A stretch of 64,000 nt of DNA from Streptomyces sp. NBRC 110035. Its GTDB lineage: Bacteria; Actinomycetota; Actinomycetes; Streptomycetales; Streptomycetaceae. The DNA lies in contig NZ_BBNN01000027.1 of NCBI RefSeq assembly GCF_000829695.1, positions 141,255 through 205,254 on the forward strand, given 5' to 3'. The notes below the pieces were generated by a model, which was not told the DNA's origin, made no database searches, and saw nothing but the letters and a program-made list of their open reading frames with translations. The position numbers were made by a program, and so were the translations under genes. Of the stretch, positions 41,438 to 49,578 are shown piece by piece (position 1 is the first letter of the stretch; each line of letters begins with the position of its first letter).

Positions 41438-44400
41438 GTGTCCGAGTTGGAGGACCTGGACCACCCCGCGCCAGGCCTGTACGAGCAACTGATCACGCTC
41501 CGCTTCGAGCAGAAGCTGAAGGAGCTCTCCCAACTCGGCTGGCGCCCGGTGAGTGACGCAGTGGGCCCCGAGTCGGCCCCTTACTTGCTTGCGCGACACA
41601 TCTCTCACACCGTGCGCCGCGTCCTACAGAGCCTGCCCGTTGAGGATCGCGTGCACGCGGCCAATCACATCCTGGAATCCCTCGGCACACTCAAGGGAGC
41701 GCAAGAGTGGGTGGACCTCGTCGCGGACGGCCCGCGGCAACTCCTGGCGATCACACAGCAGGAAGCACCCGGAGTCTTCGCCGTGCGCCCCGGCATCCCT
41801 CTCTCCGATACCGCTCTCCTGACGAACTCCCCGGAGGACCCAAGCCTCGGTTTTGAACTGCGCGCAGAGCTCGCCACTGCCGACCGCGTGGACCTCCTCT
41901 GCGCCTTCGTCAAGTGGCACGGGCTGCGGGTCATCGAGCGGTCCTTGCAAGCAGCCCACGACCGGGGCGTACCGATACGAGTGTTGACCACCACGTACAT
42001 CGGCGCCACCGAAAGGCGAGCCCTGGACCGCTTGGTCGAAGATTTCAATGCCGAGGTCAAAGTCAACTACGAGACGCGATCGACCCGACTTCACGCCAAA
42101 GCATGGCTGTTCCAGCGAAACAGCGGCTACCACACGGCGTACGTCGGGAGCTCGAATCTATCGAAGGCTGCACTCCTTGACGGACTTGAGTGGAATGTAC
42201 GCCTTTCCTCCGTAGCCACACCCGAGGTGATGCGGAAGTTCGAGGCAACGTTCGAGTCGTACTGGAACGACCCGTCCTTCGAGACGTACGAACCTCACGC
42301 CGATGGCGCTCGCCTTCAGGAAGCACTGACAGTGGCCAGTGGCGCATCGTCAGCAGACCGATCCATCACATTGTCCGGCCTCGAAGTGCGACCGTACCCC
42401 TATCAACGGGACATGCTTGAGCGACTTGACGTCGAACGTGAAGTACACGATCGCCACCGCAACCTCTTGGTAGCCGCAACAGGCACGGGTAAGACGGTCA
42501 TGGCCGCCCTGGACTACAAGCGCCTCCGCCAGAAGCACGGCCGCGGCCTACGCCTCCTCTTCGTCGCTCACCGCAAAGAAATCTTGCAGCAGTCCTTGCG
42601 GACCTATCAGGACATCCTGCTCGACGCGAACTTCGGAGAACACCTGCACAGCGGGGAGATTCCGGAGCGTTGGACGCATGTCTTCGCAAGCGTCCAGTCA
42701 CTCAATGCAAGGGCGCTTGATCGCCTCACTTTCGATCACTTCGATGTCATCGTAATCGACGAGTTCCATCACGGAACCTCTCCGACATACCGGAAGATAA
42801 TTGATCACTTCCAGCCCATAGAGCTGCTTGGCCTGACTGCGACACCCGAGCGTATGGATGGCAAGAACATCCAGGACGAGTTCTTCGACGGCCGTATCGC
42901 GGCCGAGATGCGCCTGTGGGAAGCACTGGACAACAAGCTTCTGTGCCCCTTCCACTACTTCGGCATCAGCGACAACACCGATCTGAGCGCCGTGGAGTGG
43001 AAGCATGGAGCGTATGACGCGAAAGCGCTCAGCAACGCCCTGACAGGCAACAAGATTCGTGCTGGTCTCGTCGTGAAGGCCGTCGGGGACAAGGTTTTGG
43101 ACCCTGGCCGTATGCGGGCGCTGGGGTTCTGTGTCTCCGTCGCCCATGCCCACTTCATGGCAGAGTCCTTCCGCTCCGCAGGTTTCAGCGCCGTCGCCGT
43201 CTCCGGGGAGACGCCGGCCGACCAGCGGCGGGAGGCTCTCACCGACCTGAAGGCCGGAAAACTACAGGTGATCTTCTCGGTCGACCTCTTCAACGAAGGC
43301 GTCGACCTGCCCGATGTCGACACCCTGCTCCTACTCCGCCCCACGTCGAGCGCAACCGTGTTCCTCCAACAACTCGGCCGTGGTCTTCGGCGCTCTGACA
43401 ACAAGGCAGTGTTGACGGTCTTGGACTTCATTGGGCAACACCGCAAGGAGTTTCGCTTCGAGAACCAGTTCCACGCCCTGACGAACCTGACGCGCAAGAG
43501 GCTGTTGGACCACGTCGCGCACGACTTCCCTCAACTCCCCTCCGGCTGTGAAATCATGCTGGAGGAGAAGGCAAAGCACACCATCATCGCCAACATCAAG
43601 GGCCAACTCGGTGTCAATGTCACCACGCTGGCTCGTGAAGTGGCTGACTACGCAGAGCCCGATCTGAACCTCTATCTGAAGGAAAGCGGACGGGAGATCA
43701 ATGAGGTCTATCGAGGGAACGGAAACTCCTGGACCGGGCTGCTCCGCCGTGCCGGCTTGATGGACCGCGAGACGCCCGAGGGAGAAACCGCACTCCTCAA
43801 TCGAGTACCTGCCTTCCTCCACGTCGACGATCCGCTACGCGTGGCCGCATACACGCGCATGCTGAAAGATGACGCCCCTGCCTACAGCGACCTTGATGAG
43901 CAGGGGAAAGCGTATGCACGCATGCTTTTCTTCCAGCTATGGCCGCTGGGTGGCGTGACGAGAAAGGGTTTCGCGAGGTACGACACTGGCTTTACTGCCC
44001 TCCGTAAGCAACATGCTGTTCGCAGCGAACTGCGCCAAGTACTGGCATACAACATCGCCCACACCGAGCACGTACCCATCCCTCTCCTCGGCGCTGCCGG
44101 CGACCCTGGCATCCCGCTGACTGTGCATGCCTCCTATAGCCGCGAAGAGATCCTTCCCGCCCTTGGCCAAGCCAATATCGGAGGCTTCATGCCGGGCGAC
44201 TTCCGCGAAGGAGTGAGATGGTGCGAGTCCGCAAATACTGACGCTCTCCTCATCACGCTCGAAAAAGACGAGAAGGACTTTTCACCACAGACTCGCTACC
44301 ACGACTTCGCGCTGAGCGAGACCCAGTTCCACTGGGAGTCCCAAAACCAGACCTCAGAAACATCCGCTACGGGGATGAGATACCGGCATCACGTCGCCCA

Positions 44401-44593
44401 GGGCAGCCAGGTGTTGCTGTTTGTCCGCCGCTACAAGACCACAGACATCGGCGGCGCTCAGCCGTGGATACTGCTAGGCCCTGCTGAGTACGAGAAGCAC
44501 GAGGGCAGCAAGCCCATGGCTATCACTTGGAAGGTGAAGCACACCATCCCGGCGGACGTGCTGTCATACGCCAAGGCGGTAGCTACGGGTTGA
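41438..44593 (+). CDS. PLD-nuclease / SF2 helicase / DUF3427 defence-type protein
   Basis: A 1051-residue protein. An N-terminal phospholipase D-type nuclease domain (about residues 120-270) carries RLHAKAWLF and YVGSSNLSKAALLDG, a single HxK site. A superfamily-2 helicase follows, with Walker A LLVAATGTGKTVMAAL, Walker B VIVIDEFHHGTS (DEFH), motif III GLTATPERMDG and motif VI QQLGRGLRRSDNK. The C-terminal 300 residues correspond to the DUF3427 type. Such proteins occur in restriction and phage-defence islands. The GTG at 41438 has AAAGGAG 5 bases upstream. Codon use is clearly less GC-rich than surrounding genes, so it is likely acquired. It lies divergent from the SRA-HNH gene. Confidence 0.9.
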   Translation: MSELEDLDHPAPGLYEQLITLRFEQKLKELSQLGWRPVSDAVGPESAPYLLARHISHTVRRVLQSLPVEDRVHAANHILESLGTLKGAQEWVDLVADGPRQLLAITQQEAPGVFAVRPGIPLSDTALLTNSPEDPSLGFELRAELATADRVDLLCAFVKWHGLRVIERSLQAAHDRGVPIRVLTTTYIGATERRALDRLVEDFNAEVKVNYETRSTRLHAKAWLFQRNSGYHTAYVGSSNLSKAALLDGLEWNVRLSSVATPEVMRKFEATFESYWNDPSFETYEPHADGARLQEALTVASGASSADRSITLSGLEVRPYPYQRDMLERLDVEREVHDRHRNLLVAATGTGKTVMAALDYKRLRQKHGRGLRLLFVAHRKEILQQSLRTYQDILLDANFGEHLHSGEIPERWTHVFASVQSLNARALDRLTFDHFDVIVIDEFHHGTSPTYRKIIDHFQPIELLGLTATPERMDGKNIQDEFFDGRIAAEMRLWEALDNKLLCPFHYFGISDNTDLSAVEWKHGAYDAKALSNALTGNKIRAGLVVKAVGDKVLDPGRMRALGFCVSVAHAHFMAESFRSAGFSAVAVSGETPADQRREALTDLKAGKLQVIFSVDLFNEGVDLPDVDTLLLLRPTSSATVFLQQLGRGLRRSDNKAVLTVLDFIGQHRKEFRFENQFHALTNLTRKRLLDHVAHDFPQLPSGCEIMLEEKAKHTIIANIKGQLGVNVTTLAREVADYAEPDLNLYLKESGREINEVYRGNGNSWTGLLRRAGLMDRETPEGETALLNRVPAFLHVDDPLRVAAYTRMLKDDAPAYSDLDEQGKAYARMLFFQLWPLGGVTRKGFARYDTGFTALRKQHAVRSELRQVLAYNIAHTEHVPIPLLGAAGDPGIPLTVHASYSREEILPALGQANIGGFMPGDFREGVRWCESANTDALLITLEKDEKDFSPQTRYHDFALSETQFHWESQNQTSETSATGMRYRHHVAQGSQVLLFVRRYKTTDIGGAQPWILLGPAEYEKHEGSKPMAITWKVKHTIPADVLSYAKAVATG

Positions 44594-44631
44594 TCTTCAC
44601 CTGGAGGAGTGGATCTCATCCACCTAAGCAG

Positions 44632-45978
44632 CAGGGCTTGATCAAGTTCCGTTGAGGTCGGGCTTGTAGGTGATGCCCAGGATAGGGAGGGCTCGTTCGG
44701 GTTGGTCGCGGATGGTACGGGTGGTCTTCGCGATGTTGGTCGCTCCGAGGGCTTTGAGGGCTCCGATCGCGAGGTTGCGGAGGGTGGCCATGGCGCGAGG
44801 TGCGTTGCTGGCGTGGACGGTGGAGGCGTCTTCGGCGAAGGTGCGGTCGCGGATGTGGTGCTGGGCTTCCACGGTCCAGTGTCCGCGCAGGTGGGAGGCG
44901 AGTTCGGCCGGTTTCGCCTGGTGGACGTCGAGGCTGGTGACCGCGTAGACGGTCTCGCGGGTCTCCTTCCTGCCGGCCTCTTTACGGCGGCGGTGGACGC
45001 GGAGGGCGAGCTTCGAGTGGGGGAAGGCGATGCCGCCGAGGTTGTCGGCGATGGCGAGAGTCTTGATCGAGCGGGACTCGCGACGGCCGTGTCCCTTGTT
45101 CGAGGCGGTGTGCTGGATGGCCACCGCATGCCGGTCCAGACCGTCCAGCTGGGCCCAGGCGGTGGGCTGATTGGATTTGATCACGGCCACGTAGTGCGCC
45201 TTCTTGGTCTCGGCCAGCCAGGCGACGTTGGCCTTCACGGAGTGCAGCGCGTCGAAGGTGACCACGTCTCCGTCCAGGTCGAGCGGCGTGAGCAGGGGCT
45301 GGAAGTGCCGTGTCTCGTTGGTCTTGGAGCCGACCTCGGCTTGGGCGAGGGTGACCGGGCAGCCGTGGGTGACGGCGGACAGCAGGTGCCGGTGGGGCTG
45401 GTCCAGACGGGCTGAGCCCCGCAGCGCCTTGCCGTCCACGGCGATCACCCGTCGTCTGCCCGGGGCTGCGGCGCTATGGCGGTGAGCCAACCAGGCGCCC
45501 ACGGCCGCATCGAGTGCGTCGGCGTCGAGACGCTCGAGGACCCTCCCGATCGCCGACCTGGACGGCGCATGCCGCCACCGCAGCAGGTGACGGCGCACGC
45601 CGAGCGCGGCGAGCAACCCGGCGTCGGCGCGGGCGCCCCACTCGGCGAGTTCGTCGATGGTCCGGGCTCCCGAGACCACGGCGGCCGCGCAGACCAGCAG
45701 GATCGAGGTCAGCGAGTACCAGCGGCCCCGCCGGGAGCGAGGATCGGGCACCGCCTCCAGGAAGATGCGCAGGTCAGACGTGTCGTCCGGATTGAGCGGC
45801 CCCAACTTGGCCAACACAGCAGGGATCGGGGAAGATGAGACAGCGGACACGGGAACCCTCTTGATCACTCGGCTTAGACACCTGAATGATCACGGATCCC
45901 GTGCCCGCTCTGCCATCCGCTCCAACCTGCGGTTTCCTCAAGCCAGTTGGGCGATCCCGGGAACTTGCGCAAGCCCTG
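44632..45978. mobile_element. Complete ISAs1-family insertion sequence with 9-bp target duplication
   Basis: A 1347-bp element. Left and right 19-bp terminal inverted repeats (44632-44650 and 45960-45978; CAGGGCTTG...CAAGTTCC type) differ at only two central positions. A perfect 9-bp direct repeat CCTAAGCAG flanks it at 44623-44631 and 45979-45987. One transposase gene fills it. Intact ends and duplication point to a recent insertion. It landed 38 bases behind the helicase gene and exactly at the stop codon of the RsbW-like gene. Confidence 0.93.
44642..45868 (-). CDS. ISAs1-family transposase
   Basis: A full-length 408-residue DDE transposase. The first Asp is in VIAVDGKALRGS, the second in DGDVVTFDALHSVKANVAWLAE, and the Glu in RGHWTVEAQHHIRDRTFAEDASTVH, followed by the family C-terminal ATLRNLAIGALK. 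An N-terminal DDE_Tnp_1-associated domain includes VPDPRSRRGRWYSLTSILLVCAAAVVSGARTIDELAEWG. Length and motifs are intact, so the element may be active. Confidence 0.93.
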   Translation of the reverse strand: MIKRVPVSAVSSSPIPAVLAKLGPLNPDDTSDLRIFLEAVPDPRSRRGRWYSLTSILLVCAAAVVSGARTIDELAEWGARADAGLLAALGVRRHLLRWRHAPSRSAIGRVLERLDADALDAAVGAWLAHRHSAAAPGRRRVIAVDGKALRGSARLDQPHRHLLSAVTHGCPVTLAQAEVGSKTNETRHFQPLLTPLDLDGDVVTFDALHSVKANVAWLAETKKAHYVAVIKSNQPTAWAQLDGLDRHAVAIQHTASNKGHGRRESRSIKTLAIADNLGGIAFPHSKLALRVHRRRKEAGRKETRETVYAVTSLDVHQAKPAELASHLRGHWTVEAQHHIRDRTFAEDASTVHASNAPRAMATLRNLAIGALKALGATNIAKTTRTIRDQPERALPILGITYKPDLNGT

Positions 45979-45979
45979 C

Positions 45980-46603
45980 CTAAGCAGCCTTCGCTTCGTA
46001 GTGCATCTGAGCCCGGTCCAGCACGTCATCCGGGTCCAGGCCGCGCGCGGAGGTCCAGTGCAGCAAGTCGGCGATCAGCTCGATCGCCGACTCCTCCAGC
46101 ACCGATTCGCGCCGTCGGCCCTCTAGGACGACACCGCCGCGCCTCCGATAGCCCTCCAGCGTCTCAACTGCACGCTCCACACGGCGGCACGTGACCTCGG
46201 GGCCCAGCTCGATCTCGCACCAGACCGCCTTACCTAGCGCCGTGACGGCGGTCCCCCAGTCCGCCGCCATGGCAGCGAGGAGATGCAAACCACGGCCGCA
46301 CTCCGCGTCACGGTCAGCGCCGCGCATGGCAGGCAGTGCGTGGCTCTTGTCGTGCATCTCGACGCGCAGCCGGTCGCACTTCCACTCCAGGATCAAAGTG
46401 GCCAACGTGCCCTCGCCGACGTGCTTGATGACGTTCGTCGCGAGTTCCGTGACGAGGAGCCCCGCCTCATCGCCGGCCGCGGGCACACCCCACTGGTCAA
46501 GTTGCGCGGCAGTGATCCTCCGCAGCAGCTGCACCTCCGCCGGCAATGCGGCAAAGGGCAGGACACAACGGTGCTGACGGTTCCCGGCATCGATACCAGG
46601 CAT
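45980..46603 (-). CDS. RsbW-like HATPase-domain regulatory protein
   Basis: A 207-residue ATP-binding protein of the anti-sigma-factor serine-kinase-like type expanded in Streptomyces. The HATPase region (about residues 15-135) includes the N-box ELATNVIKHVGEGT, LRVEMHDKSHALP and the G-box ECGRGLHLLAAMAADWG. The C-terminal 70 residues are helical and charged. It usually sits with an XRE regulator and a DUF397 protein; here the XRE gene is divergent but truncated, and DUF397 is missing. The ATG at 46603 has a strong GGAGGAAC RBS. An ISAs1 element inserted at its stop codon, and the 9-bp duplication preserves the TAG. Confidence 0.85.
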   Translation of the reverse strand: MPGIDAGNRQHRCVLPFAALPAEVQLLRRITAAQLDQWGVPAAGDEAGLLVTELATNVIKHVGEGTLATLILEWKCDRLRVEMHDKSHALPAMRGADRDAECGRGLHLLAAMAADWGTAVTALGKAVWCEIELGPEVTCRRVERAVETLEGYRRRGGVVLEGRRRESVLEESAIELIADLLHWTSARGLDPDDVLDRAQMHYEAKAA

Positions 46604-46819
46604 GGGTGTTCCTCCCTCCCGGCCACGCTCATGCTGCGCCTGCCGTATCCGTACGGCTGCATTGCGTAGCGGTCCGGATGCGAGAATGACACAGAGAACT
46701 CTCACTGTGTAACTTCTCATGAACCTCTATCGGGTGAATTCCGTAGTGAGCGAGCCGCTGCGCTGCCTAGCCTGTTCAGGCCCCGAGCGGCTGCCCGGGG
46801 TTACGCACAGAGGAGTCCC

Positions 46820-47071
46820 ATGCCCGTCAGGACCACCACGCGCCGTCGGCAACTAGGCGCGATGTTGCGCAAGTTGCGCGCCCGCAAGGGGATGACCCTT
46901 GAGGAAGCCGGACGGCTGGTAGGCGTATCGAAAGCGACGGTCAGCCGGTACGAGACCCAGGCGGGCCCGGTCAAGTGGATCGTCGTCGACGCGCTGTGCC
47001 GTGAGTACGGGGCAGCGGGCGCCGAGCGGGAGGCTGTCGTACCTGAGTTCCGCAGAAATCTGAGCCGATAG
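46820..47071 (+). pseudogene. XRE/DUF5753-type regulator truncated by an IS element
   Basis: The N-terminal 75 residues of a helix-turn-helix regulator remain: RRQLGAMLRKLRARKGMTLEEAGRLVGVSKATVSRYETQAG (XRE HTH) and KWIVVDALCREYGAAGAEREAVV. Family members normally continue for about 200 more residues of DUF5753. Here the last codons (PEFRRNLSR, stop) are encoded by the terminal repeat of the IS1634-family element that begins at 47042. No remainder of the gene is found beyond the element, so DNA was also deleted. The ATG at 46820 has AGAGGAG upstream. It is divergent from its usual partner, the RsbW-like gene. Confidence 0.85.
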
Positions 47072-49046
47072 GCCAACGGCACCAACAAACACGCAGGTCA
47101 ACGAGGTCGCGACTGGGGCAACAGTCGAGATCGCCTAGGGCAACGCCTGGCACTCAGCAGTGCCTTTGAGCTGTGCCGATGGTGTTAGCCTCTAGGTCAT
47201 GTACTTGCGCACCGTGACCCGGAAGAACAAGAACGGGTCGAGCGTGCGCTACCTGCAGCTGGCCCACAACGAGTGGGACCCGGCAGCCCAGGTCTCCCGC
47301 CGCACCGTGCTCTACAACTTCGGCCGCGAGGACCAGGTCGACCGCGACGCGATCGCCCGCCTGATCGCCTCGCTGTCCCAAGTCCTCACCCCCGGCCAGG
47401 CGATGGCCGCCACAGCCCCACCGGAGCTGACCTTCACCGAGTCCCGGCCGCTCGGCGGGACCCACGCCCTCGACGGCCTGTGGCGTCGCCTGGGAATCGA
47501 CGCCATGATCCGGAAACTGATCAAGGACCCGCGCAGTCGCGAGCGGACCGAGCGGACCTTGTTCGCGCTGGTCGCCAACCGGGCACTGAAGCCGTCCAGC
47601 AAGCTGGCCGCCTCCCACTGGGTCAACGACGACGTCGCCATCGCGGGTCTGCCCGAGGTCGACGACGACGCCTGCTACCGGGCTATGGACCGGCTGCTGA
47701 CCATGGAGAGCAAGCTCGCCGAGCAGGTCTACTGGGCGGTCGCCGACCTGCTGAACCTCGAAGTCGACCTGCTGTTCTTCGACACCACCTCCACCTACTT
47801 CGAGACCGGCCAGGCCGACGAGCCGCTCGCCCGCAATGAGTACGGACGGTGCCTGCCGCAGCCCGATCCGTCGGCCACCGGTGACGCGTCTGCCGACGGC
47901 GAAGACCCTGCCCACCTGAGGGGATTCCGCGCTTTCGGCAAGAGCAAGGACCACCGCGACGACCTGCCGCAGGTCATCATCGGCATGGCCGTCACCCGCA
48001 CCGGAATCCCGATCAGGGTCTGGTCCTGGCCCGGGGCCACCAGCGACAGCGCGCTGATCCGCCAGGTCAAGGACGAGCTGAAGGAGTGGACTCTGGGCCG
48101 GGTGGTCTGGGTCGCCGACCGCGGCTTCACCTCCGCCGCCAACCGCCGCTACCTGCAACGCGCCGGCGGCCACTACATCCTCGGCGAGAAGCTCCGCACC
48201 GACTCGCCCGAGGTCAAGGCCGCGCTCGGCCGCCAGGGCCGCTACAAGACCCTGGCCGACAACATGCGCATCAAGGAGGTCAAGGTCGCCGACGCCGACG
48301 ACCGCTTCGTCATCTGCCACAACCCCGACCAGGCCAAGCGCGATGCCGCCACCCGCGAGCAGTTGATCGCCCAACTCGCCGACGTCATCGACGGATCCGA
48401 CAAGCTGTCCCGCACCAAGCGCGCCGAGTTGCGCGGCAGGCTGTCGACGAAACCCGGCCTGAATCGCTACCTGCGCGTCACCCCCGGCGGGCTGCTGCGG
48501 ATCGACCGGAGCGTGGCCAAGGCCGAGGAGAACCTGGACGGCAAGTACCTTCTGCGCTCATCCGACCCGAAGCTGTCCGCCGAGGACATCGCACTCGGCT
48601 ACAAGCAGCTCCTGGAAGTCGAGCGCGGCTGGCGGGACATGAAATCGATCATCGATCTGCGGCCCGTCTACCACCGCCTCGAAGACCGGATACGCGCCCA
48701 TGTGCTGCTGTGCTGGCTGGCCCTGCTGCTGATCCGCATCATCGAGACGACCTGTGACGACACCTGGTCCAACCTGCGACTCCAACTGGAGCGGCTGCAC
48801 GTCGGCACGTTCACCGGCCCGGCCGGGACCTTCCGCCAGCGCACCGAGGTCACCAAGGCCCAGCAGACGATCCTGACAGCGCTCCAGGTCCCTGCCCCGC
48901 CCCGGATCCTCGAAGCCGCCCCACCGGCCTGACCAGGCACAACGCAACCGCCTAGGCACACGCCCCGGCGGCGCTGCAGCATGCGTTTGCGCAGGTCAAC
49001 CCACAGATTCGCGACCTAGGCCGCGAAGAGTTCTGCGGAACTCAGG
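47042..49046. mobile_element. Complete IS1634-family insertion sequence
   Basis: A 2005-bp element with 16-bp perfect terminal inverted repeats (47042-47057 and 49031-49046; CCTGAGTTCCGCAGAA and its complement) with weaker similarity continuing inward. One intact transposase gene is on the plus strand. I see no clear target duplication (GTCGTA on the left, GTCACG on the right), consistent with a deletion at one side. The left end truncates the XRE regulator. Confidence 0.85.
47199..48932 (+). CDS. IS1634-family transposase
   Basis: A 577-residue DDE transposase of the IS1634 (IS4-supergroup) family. The first Asp lies in LLFFDTTSTYFETGQ, the second in RVVWVADRGFTSAANRRYL, and the Glu/YREK-like block near the C-terminus is LEVERGWRDMKSIIDLRPVYHRLEDRIRAHVLLCWLALLL. 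Length and frame are intact. The ATG at 47199 lies about 157 bases inside the left end. The long internal 'FGKSKDHRDDLPQVIIGMAVT' segment is typical of this family. Confidence 0.92.
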   Translation: MYLRTVTRKNKNGSSVRYLQLAHNEWDPAAQVSRRTVLYNFGREDQVDRDAIARLIASLSQVLTPGQAMAATAPPELTFTESRPLGGTHALDGLWRRLGIDAMIRKLIKDPRSRERTERTLFALVANRALKPSSKLAASHWVNDDVAIAGLPEVDDDACYRAMDRLLTMESKLAEQVYWAVADLLNLEVDLLFFDTTSTYFETGQADEPLARNEYGRCLPQPDPSATGDASADGEDPAHLRGFRAFGKSKDHRDDLPQVIIGMAVTRTGIPIRVWSWPGATSDSALIRQVKDELKEWTLGRVVWVADRGFTSAANRRYLQRAGGHYILGEKLRTDSPEVKAALGRQGRYKTLADNMRIKEVKVADADDRFVICHNPDQAKRDAATREQLIAQLADVIDGSDKLSRTKRAELRGRLSTKPGLNRYLRVTPGGLLRIDRSVAKAEENLDGKYLLRSSDPKLSAEDIALGYKQLLEVERGWRDMKSIIDLRPVYHRLEDRIRAHVLLCWLALLLIRIIETTCDDTWSNLRLQLERLHVGTFTGPAGTFRQRTEVTKAQQTILTALQVPAPPRILEAAPPA

Positions 49047-49578
49047 GTCACGGTCCATGCTTTCCAGGAGTGATGTGACTGAACCTCGCGGCAGGTCACC
49101 CGCTGCACGGCCTGGTGGCGATGCTTGCCTGATCAGGGCCTGATCAGGGCCTGATGGTGAGGTGAGCTGAGCGGTGCCGGGAAGCGGCGCGGCGGTGGGC
49201 GGGCAGTGGATGGCCCGGTCGACTGCGGCGGAGGTGCGGCCGAGGGGTGTCCATGGTCCAGGCGGAGGCACCGGACTGCTTGCGGCTGGTCTGGTTTCTG
49301 GCCGCAGGTGACCTCGCTGAGTGGCCTTGTGCGGGCGTACAGCCGCCTGACGGGCCGTCCGGGCGGCAGCGTCCAGCCTTGCCGAGGATGGCGCAGTCCG
49401 GCCACCTGGCGCAGCATCAAGTCACCTGCGCATGAGGTATTTTCGAAACGGCCCCTTCACCAAAGCCCCACATGTCAGACTGACCGGCGCATCCTGCGGG
49501 GTGCACCGCAAGTCCATCGCCTCTCCGGACCGCGGGAGAAGCCGGAGACCTGGCGTCCATGCACGTGGGAGGGGAACA
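49047..49578. other. 532-bp intergenic region before the giant LamG gene
   Basis: No gene supported. A short direct repeat (TGATCAGGGCC twice, then TGATGG) lies at 49131-49156. The second half should carry the promoter of the giant gene; its RBS GGGAGGGGAACA sits at the end. Two overlapping reading frames here have Arg/Pro-rich translations typical of out-of-frame high-GC DNA. Confidence 0.5.

Noticed and set aside
47036..49052. Target-site duplication for the IS1634-family element
   Set aside because: Flanking bases GTCGTA and GTCACG agree only partly; I do not count this as a duplication.
49432..49578. Earlier ATG start for the giant LamG protein
   Set aside because: No RBS, Arg/Gly-rich translation unlike the rest; the GTG at 49579 has a strong GGAGGGG site.
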